The notes below the pieces were generated by a model, which was given only the letters and a program-made list of their open reading frames with translations, did not search any database and had not been told where the DNA came from. The position numbers and the translations under genes were made by a program. From VAZQ01 sp963721005 (lineage in GTDB: Bacteria; Pseudomonadota; Alphaproteobacteria; Rhizobiales; Xanthobacteraceae), in contig CAVRHR010000004.1 in the NCBI GenBank assembly GCA_963721005.1, positions 248,001-312,000 of the forward strand: a stretch of 64,000 nucleotides of DNA. Reading direction: 5' to 3'. Position 1 is the stretch's first letter; each line of letters begins with the position of its first letter. Of this stretch, positions 49,376 to 61,268 are shown one piece after another.

Positions 49376-50101
49376 GGTGCTACCGCCCCGCTGGTCTCGC
49401 GCCCCGGCGCGGCGTCGATCCGCCCGGACCGCATCCGCACCACCCGGTCGCAGCGCCGCGCCAGCGCCGGATCATGGGTGACCAACACCAAGGTGGTGCC
49501 GCGGCCCGCTTGGCTCGCGAACAGGAGATCGACGATCTCGGCGCCGGTCGAACTCGTCGAGATTGCCGGTCGGCTCGTCGGCGAGCAGGATCGCCGGATC
49601 GGGGGCGCGGGCGCGGGCGAGCGCGACCCGCTGCTGCTCGCCGCCCGACAGCTCGGCCGGATAATGTCCGCGCCGGTCGGCGAGGCCGACGGCCGCGAGC
49701 TCGGCGGCGGCGCGCGCCGCCGCATCCTTGGCGCCCGCGAGCTCGAGCGGGATGGCGACATTCTCGAGTGCCGTCATGGTCGGGATGAGGTGAAACGACT
49801 GGAACACGATCCCCACATGGCGGCCGCGAAACCGCGCCAGCGCATCTTCGCCGAGCGCCCGCAGGTCTTCGCCCGCGACCCGCACTGTGCCGGTATCGGG
49901 TCGCTCCAGCCCGGCCATGATCATCAACAGGCTCGATTTGCCGGAGCCCGAGGGCCCCACCAGGCCGACCGCCTCGCCGCTGCCTATATGCAGGTTCACG
50001 TCTTTGAGGATATGAACCCGGGTTGCGCCTCGCCCGAGCGAGAGATTGATGCCGGTGAGCTCCACGGCGGCGCTGGCGCGCAATCCGGAAATGTCGTGCA
50101 T
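49372..50101 (-). pseudogene. ABC transporter ATP-binding protein (YbbA type), frameshifted
   Basis: An extra base at 49551-49552 splits the gene; removing it gives 242 residues. Walker A GPSGSGKSSLLMIM, Q-loop VGIVFQSFHLIP, signature AELSGGEQQRVALARA, Walker B ILLADEPTGNLDE, then after the break TGAEIVDLLFASQAGRGTTL and H-loop VLVTHDPALA. The break falls just after Walker B, so the protein as sequenced lacks the switch His and would be inactive. Divergent from the SGNH esterase gene, a conserved TesA/YbbA/YbbP neighbourhood. Confidence 0.85.
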
Positions 50102-50222
50102 GGAGGGGTCCTGAATGCTGGCGGTCGGTAGGTCTTTGGTCTTGGCGGCGCGCTGGAGGCTTCGGCAGGCGCCGCGGCGGGTGGCGCCCCGCTCATATGG
50201 GAGGCGCGGCCCCGGGGTCCAG

Positions 50223-50873
50223 ATGCGGGCCTGGGCGTTTGCGCTCGCCGCCATGTTGTGGGGCACGGCTTTGCTGTTGGCGCCGGCGCCCGCGGCCGAA
50301 GGACCGGTGCGCATCGTGGCGCTCGGGGATTCCCTGACCGCCGGCTTCGGGCTGCCGGCCGATGCGGCATTTCCGGTGCGGCTGCAGAAGGCGTTGGCCG
50401 CCAAGGGCCTGGCGGTGGAGATCGGCAATGCCGGGGTTTCCGGCGATACCACCTCGGGCGGGCTCGCCCGTCTCGACTGGTCGGTGCCCGAGGGCACGCA
50501 GGCCGTCATCCTCGAGCTCGGCGCCAACGACATGCTGCGCGGCCTCGATCCGCGAATCGCCCGCAAGGCGCTGCAGGACATCCTGAGCCGCCTGAAGGAA
50601 CGGCACATCGAGGTGCTGCTGTGCGGGATGCTGGCGGCGCCCAATCTGGGCGCCGACTACGCCCGGGCGTTCGACGGGATCTTTCCGGAGCTGGCCGCCA
50701 GCGGCCAGCTGCTGCTCTATCCGTTCTTCCTGGCGGGCGTCCTCGACGACCCGAAGCTGGTGCAGCGCGACGGCCTGCATCCGACCGCCGCCGGCGTCGA
50801 CGCCATCGTGGCCGGCATTCTCCCCACCGCCCAGGAGCTGGTGGCGCGGGTGCGCGGCCGCAGCGGCGGCTGA
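50223..50873 (+). CDS. tesA: Exported SGNH esterase / lysophospholipase L1 (TesA-like)
   Basis: 216 residues from ATG 50223. Signal peptide (WAFALAAMLWGTALLLAPAP, ending AAEG). SGNH blocks in order: I ALGDSLTAGFGLP with the nucleophile Ser, II GNAGVSGDTTSGG (Gly), III ILELGANDMLRG (Asn), V DGLHPTAAG (Asp-His). Thioesterase/arylesterase of the periplasm, typically opposite the ybbA-ybbP ABC genes. In-frame ATG 50115 is nearly at the divergent gene start and less likely. Confidence 0.92.
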   Translation: MRAWAFALAAMLWGTALLLAPAPAAEGPVRIVALGDSLTAGFGLPADAAFPVRLQKALAAKGLAVEIGNAGVSGDTTSGGLARLDWSVPEGTQAVILELGANDMLRGLDPRIARKALQDILSRLKERHIEVLLCGMLAAPNLGADYARAFDGIFPELAASGQLLLYPFFLAGVLDDPKLVQRDGLHPTAAGVDAIVAGILPTAQELVARVRGRSGG

Positions 50874-50987
50874 GCCGACGCGGGCGGTCGGGCGCGGCGT
50901 GCGATTCTGCGCCCGCTGCCTTATATGAGGCCAGGCGGCGACTCCGGTCGGACGCCGCTCGCGTTTCGATCGTGCCGCCCAGCTCCC

Positions 50988-51524
50988 ATGCCGCGTATCT
51001 TCACCGGTCTTGAAATCCCCGCCGCGGTCGGCCGCGAGCTGTCCATCCTGCATGGCGGCCTGCCGGGCGCGCGCTGGATCGATCCCGAGAATTACCACGT
51101 GACCCTGCGGTTCATCGGCGATGTGGATGACATGGTGGCGCATGAGGTCGCCTCCACGCTCGGCATGGTGCGGCGGACCGAGCTCGAGCTGCGCTTCGAC
51201 GGCCTCGCCTCGTTCGGCGGCCGCCGGCCGCGCGCCCTGGTGGCGACCGTGGCGCCCAGCCAGGCGTTGATGGACCTGCAGGCCGAGCATGAGCGCCTGC
51301 TGCGGCGCGTCGGCCTCGAAGCCGAAGGGCGCAAATACACCCCCCATGTCACCCTGGCGCGGTTGCGCGAAACCTCCAGCCGCCAGGTCGCCGACTATCT
51401 GTCGGCCCGCGCCCTCATCGGCATGCCGCCGTTCCGGGTGTCGCGTTTCGTGCTGTTCTCCTCGCGCTCCTCGGTCGGCGGCGGCCCCTATGTGGTCGAG
51501 GCCGCCTATCCGCTGGCGGCGTAG
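50988..51524 (+). CDS. thpR: RNA 2',3'-cyclic phosphodiesterase ThpR
   Basis: 2H phosphoesterase, 178 residues from ATG 50988. Starts MPRIFTGLEIPAAVGRELSI; the two HxTx catalytic motifs are HVTLRFIGDVDD (about 38-49) and HVTLARLRE (about 121-129). Opens 2',3'-cyclic phosphates on RNA ends, and ligates in vitro. C-terminal block FRVSRFVLFSSRSSVGGGPY is typical. Confidence 0.93.
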   Translation: MPRIFTGLEIPAAVGRELSILHGGLPGARWIDPENYHVTLRFIGDVDDMVAHEVASTLGMVRRTELELRFDGLASFGGRRPRALVATVAPSQALMDLQAEHERLLRRVGLEAEGRKYTPHVTLARLRETSSRQVADYLSARALIGMPPFRVSRFVLFSSRSSVGGGPYVVEAAYPLAA

Positions 51525-51684
51525 GCCTTGCCCCTCACACCGGCGTCCGCGCTGGCAATCGGGTTTCGCGTGCGCCCGCGGCGCCGCGATCGGCCTGCTT
51601 TTTGCCCGGGGCTTGGCTTGCTCGTCGGCGTCCCGCATGGTTATGGCTCGCGTCCCCGCCCTGCTGCTTCCCTCCGGCCGCCTC

Positions 51685-52866
51685 ATGCCCGCTGATCTCA
51701 CCGCGCAATATGCGGCGCTCGTCGCCACCGGCGAGATCGAGCGCGACCGCGCCCAGGAGGCGGTGGTCGCGCGGCTGGAGGCGCTCGACCGGCGGCTGAT
51801 GCAGCATCGGCTGGCGCGCAAGTCGTCCTCGCTCGGCTGGCTGTTCGGGGCGCGCGAGCAGCGCGAGGAGCCGATTCGCGGGCTCTACATTTTCGGCGAG
51901 GTGGGGCGCGGCAAGACCATGCTGATGGATCTGTTCTTCGCCGCCAGCCGGGTGGTGCGCAAGCGGCGCGTCCATTTTCATGAATTCATGGGCGACGTGC
52001 ATGAGCGCATCGCCGTGATCCGCCGCCACCAGAAGAACGGCGCCGCCGCCGACGAGGATCCGATTCGGCTCACTGCCGCCGCCATCGCGGACGAGAGCTG
52101 GCTCTTGTGCTTCGACGAGTTCAACGTCACCGATATCGCCGACGCCATGATTCTCGGGCGCCTGTTCCGGCGGCTGTTCGAGCTCGGCGTGGTGGTGGTG
52201 GCGACCTCCAATGTGGCGCCGGACGAGCTTTACCGCGATGGCCTCAATCGGGCGCTGTTCGTGCCCTTCATCGCCCTCATCGAGCGCCACATGGAGGTGG
52301 TGGAGCTGGCGGCGCGCACCGATTTCCGGCTGGAGAAACTGGCCGGGCAGCCGGTCTGGTACGTGCCGGCCGACGTCGCCGCGACCGCGGCGCTGGACGA
52401 TGCCTGGCGGCGCCTCGCCGGCGGCCAGGTGGGCGCCGCGCAGGACCTGCACCTGCTCGGCCGGGTGCTGCGCGTTCCGCGCGCCGCACGCGGGGTCGCG
52501 CGCTTCGGCTTCGATGAGCTGTGCGAGCAGCCGCTTGCGGCGCCCGACTATCTCAAGATCGCCCACGAATTCCACACCGTCATTCTGGATCGCATCCCGG
52601 TCATGGACTACGAAGCCCGCAATGAGGCCAAGCGCTTCATCATCCTGATCGACACGTTCTACGACAATGCGGTGAAGCTCTTGGCCTCGGCGGCAGCCGA
52701 GCCCGACCGGCTCTATCTCGCCCAGGACGGCTTCGAGGCGCGCGAGTTCAAACGCACGGCATCGCGCCTGATCGAGATGCGCTCGCAGTCCTACCTGGCG
52801 CTGCCGCATGGTCGGCGCAATTCGGCCGCCAGCCCCTCGGCCCAGGGCGGGATCGTGGAAACCTGA
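51685..52866 (+). CDS. zapE: Cell division protein ZapE (AFG1-like ATPase)
   Basis: 393 residues from ATG 51685, where the conserved part starts (LTAQYAALVATGEIERDRAQ). In-frame ATG 51637 would add 16 unconserved residues. P-loop YIFGEVGRGKTMLMDLFF, Walker B WLLCFDEFNVTDIADAM, sensor VVVVATSNVAPDELY, RLYLAQDGFEAREFKRTASR near the C-terminus. Destabilises FtsZ rings in late division. Upstream of mdh as in many alphaproteobacteria. Confidence 0.93.
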   Translation: MPADLTAQYAALVATGEIERDRAQEAVVARLEALDRRLMQHRLARKSSSLGWLFGAREQREEPIRGLYIFGEVGRGKTMLMDLFFAASRVVRKRRVHFHEFMGDVHERIAVIRRHQKNGAAADEDPIRLTAAAIADESWLLCFDEFNVTDIADAMILGRLFRRLFELGVVVVATSNVAPDELYRDGLNRALFVPFIALIERHMEVVELAARTDFRLEKLAGQPVWYVPADVAATAALDDAWRRLAGGQVGAAQDLHLLGRVLRVPRAARGVARFGFDELCEQPLAAPDYLKIAHEFHTVILDRIPVMDYEARNEAKRFIILIDTFYDNAVKLLASAAAEPDRLYLAQDGFEAREFKRTASRLIEMRSQSYLALPHGRRNSAASPSAQGGIVET

Positions 52867-53034
52867 AGCGCCAGTTTCCCAGGGGTGATCGAGAATGTCC
52901 CAAGAATGGCCGTCCGCCGGCGCCGATGACTTGAACCACAGCCCCGAATGGGGCTATGACGCAGTGCAGCGGGCGTTTTCCAAAGTCGATTCCACACCTC
53001 CGTCCCAACGCCCGTATTCGAGGGTTCTCCCCAC

Positions 53035-54000
53035 ATGGCGCGTAATAAAATCGCACTGATCGGGGCTGGCCAGATCGGCGGCACGCTCGCCCATCTGGTC
53101 GGCTTGAAGGAGCTCGGCGACGTCGTCTTGTTCGACATCGCGGAGGGCATTCCGCAGGGCAAGTCGCTCGACCTCGCCCAATCCGCGCCGGTGGACGGCT
53201 TCAATGCCCATTTTACCGGCACCAATTCCTACGAGGCCATGGAGGGCGCCGCCGTCTGCGTGGTCACCGCTGGGGTGCCGCGCAAGCCCGGCATGAGCCG
53301 CGACGACCTGCTCGGCATCAACCTCAAGGTGATGGAGCAGGTGGGCTCGGGCATCAAGAAATACGCCCCCAACGCCTTCGTGATCTGCATCACCAACCCG
53401 CTCGACGCCATGGTGTGGGCGCTGCAGAAGGCCTGCGGGCTGCCCAAGCAGATGGTGGTGGGCATGGCCGGCGTGCTCGATTCGTCGCGCTTCCGTTATT
53501 TCCTGGCCGACGAGTTCAATGTCTCGGTCGAGGACGTCACCGCCTTCGTGCTGGGCGGGCATGGCGACGCCATGGTCCCGCTCATCCGCTATTCGACCGT
53601 CGCCGGCATTCCGCTGCCGGATCTGGTCAAGATGAAGTGGACCACCCAGGCCCGCCTCGACGCCATCGTGCAGCGCACCCGCGACGGCGGCGCCGAGATC
53701 GTCAACCTGCTCAAGACCGGCTCAGCCTTCTACGCGCCGGCCGCTTCCGCCATCGCCATGGCGGAGAGCTATCTGCGCGACAAGAAGCGTGTGCTGCCCT
53801 GCGCGGCCTGGCTCAACGGCGAATACGGCGTCAAGGATCTCTACGTCGGCGTGCCGTCCGTGATCGGCGCCAAGGGGGTCGAGCGTATCGTCGAAATCCA
53901 GTTGAACAGCGCCGAGCGCGCCATGTTCGAGAAGTCGGCGAGCGCGGTGAAGACCCTGGTCGACGCCTGCCGGTCGATCGCGCCCAATCTCGACAAGTGA
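53035..54000 (+). CDS. mdh: Malate dehydrogenase
   Basis: NAD-dependent, LDH-like type. 321 residues. Rossmann motif IGAGQIGGTLAHLV, substrate Arg loop VPRKPGMSRDDLL, Asn-Pro-Leu-Asp (ITNPLDAMVW), catalytic His in LGGHGDAMVPL. First of an mdh-sucC-sucD-sucA-sucB-lpd series, all on the plus strand, the standard Rhizobiales TCA cluster. Confidence 0.97.
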   Translation: MARNKIALIGAGQIGGTLAHLVGLKELGDVVLFDIAEGIPQGKSLDLAQSAPVDGFNAHFTGTNSYEAMEGAAVCVVTAGVPRKPGMSRDDLLGINLKVMEQVGSGIKKYAPNAFVICITNPLDAMVWALQKACGLPKQMVVGMAGVLDSSRFRYFLADEFNVSVEDVTAFVLGGHGDAMVPLIRYSTVAGIPLPDLVKMKWTTQARLDAIVQRTRDGGAEIVNLLKTGSAFYAPAASAIAMAESYLRDKKRVLPCAAWLNGEYGVKDLYVGVPSVIGAKGVERIVEIQLNSAERAMFEKSASAVKTLVDACRSIAPNLDK

Positions 54001-54105
54001 GCCTGATCGGATCGCCGCCGGCGGTCCGATCGAAGTTGCCTGCATTTTGCGTTTTGCTGTTGACCGGGCGGCCGTTGCGGGCCCCGACATCGGATAGGCT
54101 TTGGC

Positions 54106-55275
<1,170 letters not shown>

Positions 55276-55300
55276 TGAAGGGCGGAGCGCCCTCCTCTTC

Positions 55301-55785
55301 CTTACCTCCCCCTGAAAGGGGGAGGTCGGCGCGCCAAGCGCGCCGGGTGGGGGTCCCGCTTCAGCAATTCAATCGCACCGAGGAAAAAACAATGCGAGCC
55401 CGCGGGCTGCGCCGAGCAGCCACCGAAGTCGAGGCCCGCCTCTGGGGCCAGCTCAAGGGCGGCCGGCTGGATGGATTGAGCTTCCGGCGCCAGCACCCGG
55501 CCGGCCCCTACGTGCTGGATTTCTATTGTCCGCAATTGCGGCTTTCAATCGAGCTTGACGGCAGTCAGCACGGGGAAACGCAGCATCAAATGCGCGACGA
55601 GCAAAGGACCGCGTGGCTTCGCGCGCGCGGCGTCACCGAGCTGCGTTTCTGGAACAACCACGCCACGCAAAATCTCGCAGGCGTGCTCGAGGCCATTCTG
55701 TCGGCTGCCAATGAACTCAGAATTCGTGGCGGGACCCCCACCCGGCGCTGGCGCGCCGACCTCCCCCTTTCAGGGGGAGGCTAAG
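55301..55785. mobile_element. DUF559 gene enclosed by long inverted repeats (putative mobile unit)
   Basis: Inverted arms of about 57-59 bases at 55301-55359 and 55729-55785. The right arm's reverse complement matches the left arm throughout except for a few small indels (one G after CTTA, the AAGCG/AGC junction). Each arm itself contains the palindrome CCTCCCCCtgaaaGGGGGAGG. The interior is a single DUF559 gene. The unit sits exactly between sucC and sucD, separating two genes that are otherwise adjacent. No obvious target duplication was found. Confidence 0.8.
55392..55784 (+). CDS. DUF559 (PD-(D/E)XK-like) endonuclease-related protein
   Basis: 130 residues from ATG 55392. DUF559 hallmarks: ATEVEARLWGQLKGGRLDGL, FRRQHPAGPYVLDFYCPQLR, then SIELDGSQHGE (ExD of the nuclease core), and RTAWLRARGVTELRFWNNHA. 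The family is related to Vsr-type very-short-patch-repair nucleases. The last about 18 codons (GGTPTRRWRADLPLSGGG) and the TAA stop lie inside the right inverted repeat, so the repeat is part of the gene. No classical ribosome site; the A-rich AGGAAAAAAC precedes the ATG. Activity untested. Confidence 0.88.
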   Translation: MRARGLRRAATEVEARLWGQLKGGRLDGLSFRRQHPAGPYVLDFYCPQLRLSIELDGSQHGETQHQMRDEQRTAWLRARGVTELRFWNNHATQNLAGVLEAILSAANELRIRGGTPTRRWRADLPLSGGG

Positions 55786-55800
55786 AAAGAGCCATCCCCC

Positions 55801-56685
55801 ATGTCCGTCCTCATCGACAAGAGCACCAAGGTCATTTGCCAGGGCTTCACCGGCAAGAACGGGACCTTTCACAGCGAGCAGGCGATCGCCTACGGCACCA
55901 AGATGGTGGGCGGCACCTCGCCGGGCAAAGGCGGCTCGAGCCATCTCGGGTTGCCGGTGTTCGACACCGTGGCGGAGGCCAAGGACAAGACCGGCTGCGA
56001 CGCGAGCGTGATCTATGTGCCGCCGCCCGGCGCCGGCGACGCCATCTGCGAGGCCATCCAGGCCGAGATTCCGCTCATCATCTGCATTACCGAAGGCATC
56101 CCGGTGCTCGACATGGTGAAGGTCAAGCGCGCGCTTTGCGGCTCGAGGTCGCGCCTGATCGGCCCCAATTGCCCGGGCGTGATGACGGCGGGCGAATGCA
56201 AGATCGGCATCATGCCGGGCAATATTTTCAAGCCCGGCAAGGTCGGGATCGTGTCGCGCTCCGGCACGCTCACCTATGAGGCGGTGTTCCAGACCACCCG
56301 CGAGGGGCTCGGGCAAACCACCGCCATCGGCATCGGCGGCGATCCGGTCAAGGGCACCGAGTTCATCGACGTGCTGGAGATGCTGCTGGCCGACAAGGCG
56401 ACCGAAGCCATCATCATGATCGGCGAGATCGGCGGCGGCGCCGAGGAGGATGCGGCTCAGTTCCTGATCGACGAAGCCAAGCGCGGCCGGCGCAAGCCGA
56501 TGGTGGGCTTCATCGCCGGCCGCACCGCCCCCCCGGGCCGCCGCATGGGCCACGCCGGTGCCATCATCTCGGGCGGCAAGGGCGACGCCGCCTCCAAGAC
56601 CGCCGCCATGGAAGCCGCCGGCATTCGGGTCTCGCCCTCGCCGGCGCGGCTCGGCCGAACGCTTGTCGAAGTTTTGAAGGCTTGA
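55801..56685 (+). CDS. sucD: Succinyl-CoA synthetase alpha subunit
   Basis: 294 residues. CoA-binding Rossmann part QGFTGKNGTFHSEQAIAYGT, then IYVPPPGAGDAICEAI and the phospho-histidine loop GHAGAIISGGKGDAAS with the active His. Conserved start MSVLIDKSTKVICQGFTGK. The inserted DUF559 unit ends 15 bases upstream, so sucD translation now depends on a ribosome site in or beside the repeat arm (AAGAAAGAG, about 12 bases before the ATG). Confidence 0.97.
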   Translation: MSVLIDKSTKVICQGFTGKNGTFHSEQAIAYGTKMVGGTSPGKGGSSHLGLPVFDTVAEAKDKTGCDASVIYVPPPGAGDAICEAIQAEIPLIICITEGIPVLDMVKVKRALCGSRSRLIGPNCPGVMTAGECKIGIMPGNIFKPGKVGIVSRSGTLTYEAVFQTTREGLGQTTAIGIGGDPVKGTEFIDVLEMLLADKATEAIIMIGEIGGGAEEDAAQFLIDEAKRGRRKPMVGFIAGRTAPPGRRMGHAGAIISGGKGDAASKTAAMEAAGIRVSPSPARLGRTLVEVLKA

Positions 56686-56941
56686 TTCAGTTTTTGCACT
56701 TTCAGCGTCATATTCCGCCACTAAATAAGGTAATAGGTGCGAGCCGGGAGGCGAATCGGGGTCAATCAGCCCAATTCGCGCAATGACACGCCGATCTCCG
56801 GTTCAGCCGGGGTCGGCATGCTGGGGCTGGTCGCTCCGTAACCCTCTTCCATGCCCTTGCCGCGAGCGGGAGGGTTTGGGGGCTGTCTTCCCGTCGGGGA
56901 TCGCCCCGTTCAGCCAGGATTGCCTGCACAGGATTGCCTGC

Positions 56942-59899
56942 ATGTCCCGTCAAGACGCCAACGCCGCCTTCGCCCTTTCCTCGTTCCTCTATGGTGGCAA
57001 TGCCACCTACATGGACGAGCTCTACGCCCGCTACGAGACCGATCCCAACTCGGTCGATGCGCAATGGCGGATGTTCTTCGCGAGCCTCAAGGACGATTCC
57101 ACCGCGGTGCTCAAGAACGCCCGCGGCCCGTCCTGGAGCCTGCCGAACTGGCCGCAGCCGCCGCACAACGATTTCATCACCGCGCTGGCGGGCGACTGGG
57201 GCGAGGTCGAGCGCACGGTCGGCGACAAGCTAAAGACCAAGGCGCAGAGCCGCGGCGTTGAAATCTCCGCCGCCGAGGTGCAGCAGGCCACCCGCAATTC
57301 GATTCACGCCTTGATGCTGATCCGCGCCTACCGCATTCGCGGTGCGTTCCACGCCAATCTCGATCCGCTCTCGCTCGAGCCTCCGAAGGACCGCTCCGAG
57401 CTCGATCCGCGCTCCTACGGCTTCAACGAGACCGACTACGACCGGCCGATCTTTCTCGATCGCGTGCTCGGTCTCGAGTTCGGCACCATCCGCGAGATCG
57501 TCACCATCCTGCAGCGCACCTACTGCCAGACCTTGGCGGTGGAGTTCATGCACATCTCCGACGGCGCCCAGAAGGCCTGGATGCAGGAGCGCATCGAGGG
57601 CCCCGACAAGGAGATCAGCTTCACCCGCGAGGGCAAGCGCGCCATCCTGAACAAGCTGATCGAGGCGCAGGGCTTCGAGAATTTCTGCGACGTCAAGTTC
57701 ACCGGCACCAAGCGCTTCGGTCTCGACGGCGGCGAATCGATGATTCCCGCGCTCGAGCAGATCATCAAGCGCGGCGGCGCGCTCGGCGTGAAGGAGATCG
57801 CCTTCGGGATGGCGCATCGCGGCCGCCTGAGCGTGCTGGCGCAGGTGATGGGCAAGCCGCACCGCGCCATCTTCCACGAGTTCAAGGGCGGCTCCTCGAC
57901 CCCCAACGAGATCGAGGGCTCGGGCGACGTCAAATACCATCTCGGCGCCTCCTCGGACCGCGAGTTCGACGGCAACCGGGTGCATCTGTCGCTGACCGCC
58001 AATCCCTCGCATCTCGAGATCGTCAATCCGGTGGTGCTCGGCAAGGTCCGCGCCAAGCAGGACCAGCGCGGCGCCACGCCCGAGAACCGCACCATGGTGA
58101 TGCCGCTCCTGATCTCGGGCGACGCCGCCTTCGCGGGCCAGGGCGTGATCGCCGAATGCTTCGGCCTGTCGGGCCTGCGCGGGCACCGGACCGGCGGCTC
58201 GGTGCATTTCATCATCAACAACCAGATCGGCTTCACCACCTATCCGCGCTACTCCCGCTCCTCGCCGTTCCCTTCCGACGTCGCCAAGATGATCGAGGCG
58301 CCGATCTTCCACGTCAACGGCGACGATCCGGAAGCCGTGGTGTTCGCCGCCAAGGTGTCGACCGAGTTCCGGCAGAAGTTCCAGAAGCCGGTGGTCATCG
58401 ACATGTTCTGCTACCGCCGCCACGGCCACAACGAAGGCGACGAGCCGTCCTTCACCCAGCCCTTGATGTACAAGGCGATCGCCGCCCATCCCACCACGGT
58501 CGAGATCTACGGCAAGAGGCTGATCGGCGACGGCGTGCTCACCGACGGCGAGGTCGAGAAGATGAAGGCGGACTGGCGGGCGCGGCTCGACGTCGAGCTC
58601 GAGGCCAGCCTGAGCTATCGGCCCAACAGCGCCGATTGGCTCGACGGCCGCTGGTCGGACATCAAGGCGGCGCGCGATTTCGACGATCCCCGCCGCGGCA
58701 ATACCGGGGTTGCGGTCGAGACCTTGAAGGAGATCGGGGCGAAGCTCACCGCGGCTCCCCAGGGCTTCCATCTGCACAAGACCATCCAGCGCTTCCTCGA
58801 TGCCCGCCGCAAGTCGATCGAGACCGGCAGCGGCCTCGACTGGTCGACCGGCGAGGCGCTCGCCTTCGCGTCGCTGATGCTCGACGGCCACCCGGTGCGG
58901 CTCTCCGGCCAGGACAGCGAGCGCGGCACCTTCTCGCAGCGCCATTCGGTGCTGATCGACCAGGAGAACGAGGACCGTTTCATCCCGCTCAACCACCTGC
59001 GCGACGGCCAGTCCCGCTTCGAGGTGGTCAACTCGATGCTGTCGGAGGAGGCGGTGCTCGGCTTCGAGTACGGCTATTCGCTGGCCGAGCCCAATGCGCT
59101 CACGCTCTGGGAAGCGCAGTTCGGCGACTTCGCCAACGGCGCCCAGGTGGTGTTCGATCAGTTCGTCTCATCGGGCGAGCGCAAGTGGCTGCGCCTGTCG
59201 GGGCTGGTCTGCCTGCTGCCGCACGGCTACGAGGGGCAGGGACCGGAGCATTCCTCGGCGCGGCTCGAACGCTTCTTGCAGATGTGCGCTGAAGACAACA
59301 TGCAGGTCGCCAACTGCACCACGCCGGCCAACTATTTCCACATCCTGCGCCGGCAATTGAAGCGCGACATCCGCAAGCCGTTGATCCTGATGACCCCGAA
59401 ATCGCTGTTGCGCCACAAGCGCGCGGTGTCGCGGCTCGACGAGCTCGGCCCGGCCACGACCTTCCATCGGCTGTTGTGGGACGATGCCCAGATGCTGCCG
59501 GACGAGAAGATCAAGCTCGTGCCCGACGACAAGATCAGGCGCGTCGTGCTGTGCTCCGGCAAGGTCTACTACGATCTCTACGAGGAGCGCGAGAAGCGCG
59601 GCATCGACGACGTCTACATCCTGCGGGTCGAGCAGCTCTATCCGGTGCCGCTCAAGGCGCTGGTGCAGGAGCTCGGCCGCTTCAAGTCGGCCGAGCTGGT
59701 GTGGTGCCAGGAGGAGCCGCGCAACATGGGCGCCTGGCACTTCATGGAGCCGTATCTGGACTGGGTGCTCAAGCAGATCGGCGCCAGCCGCGACCGCCCG
59801 CGCTATGCCGGCCGCGCCGCCTCCGCCGCGACCGCGACCGGGCTGATGACCAAGCACCTGACGCAGCTCAAGGCGCTGCTCGAAGAGGCGTTGGGGTGA
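56942..59899 (+). CDS. sucA: 2-Oxoglutarate dehydrogenase E1 component
   Basis: 985 residues from ATG 56942, where the conserved start MSRQDANAAFALSSFLYGGN begins. Thiamine-diphosphate enzyme: VEFMHISDGAQKAWMQERIE, AHRGRLSVLAQVMGKP, GLRGHRTGGSVHFIINNQIG and RRHGHNEGDEPSFTQP, and the C-terminal transketolase part with DQFVSSGERKWLRLSGLV. First subunit of the complex that makes succinyl-CoA. The 256 bases upstream likely carry its promoter. Confidence 0.97.
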   Translation: MSRQDANAAFALSSFLYGGNATYMDELYARYETDPNSVDAQWRMFFASLKDDSTAVLKNARGPSWSLPNWPQPPHNDFITALAGDWGEVERTVGDKLKTKAQSRGVEISAAEVQQATRNSIHALMLIRAYRIRGAFHANLDPLSLEPPKDRSELDPRSYGFNETDYDRPIFLDRVLGLEFGTIREIVTILQRTYCQTLAVEFMHISDGAQKAWMQERIEGPDKEISFTREGKRAILNKLIEAQGFENFCDVKFTGTKRFGLDGGESMIPALEQIIKRGGALGVKEIAFGMAHRGRLSVLAQVMGKPHRAIFHEFKGGSSTPNEIEGSGDVKYHLGASSDREFDGNRVHLSLTANPSHLEIVNPVVLGKVRAKQDQRGATPENRTMVMPLLISGDAAFAGQGVIAECFGLSGLRGHRTGGSVHFIINNQIGFTTYPRYSRSSPFPSDVAKMIEAPIFHVNGDDPEAVVFAAKVSTEFRQKFQKPVVIDMFCYRRHGHNEGDEPSFTQPLMYKAIAAHPTTVEIYGKRLIGDGVLTDGEVEKMKADWRARLDVELEASLSYRPNSADWLDGRWSDIKAARDFDDPRRGNTGVAVETLKEIGAKLTAAPQGFHLHKTIQRFLDARRKSIETGSGLDWSTGEALAFASLMLDGHPVRLSGQDSERGTFSQRHSVLIDQENEDRFIPLNHLRDGQSRFEVVNSMLSEEAVLGFEYGYSLAEPNALTLWEAQFGDFANGAQVVFDQFVSSGERKWLRLSGLVCLLPHGYEGQGPEHSSARLERFLQMCAEDNMQVANCTTPANYFHILRRQLKRDIRKPLILMTPKSLLRHKRAVSRLDELGPATTFHRLLWDDAQMLPDEKIKLVPDDKIRRVVLCSGKVYYDLYEEREKRGIDDVYILRVEQLYPVPLKALVQELGRFKSAELVWCQEEPRNMGAWHFMEPYLDWVLKQIGASRDRPRYAGRAASAATATGLMTKHLTQLKALLEEALG

Positions 59900-59983
59900 G
59901 GGGGCTCGGGCTCGTGTTGAGTTGCACGCGTTGCCGGGATGCTTGGACTCGAAGATCGCCGCAATGGCCAGAAGGATCAGGAC

Positions 59984-61252
<1,269 letters not shown>

Positions 61253-61268
61253 TCGCTGAAGAGGCTGC

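Noticed and set aside
57230..58996. A 588-codon open frame antisense to sucA
   Set aside because: Shadow of a high-G+C gene with strong codon bias; no domain and no coherent start.
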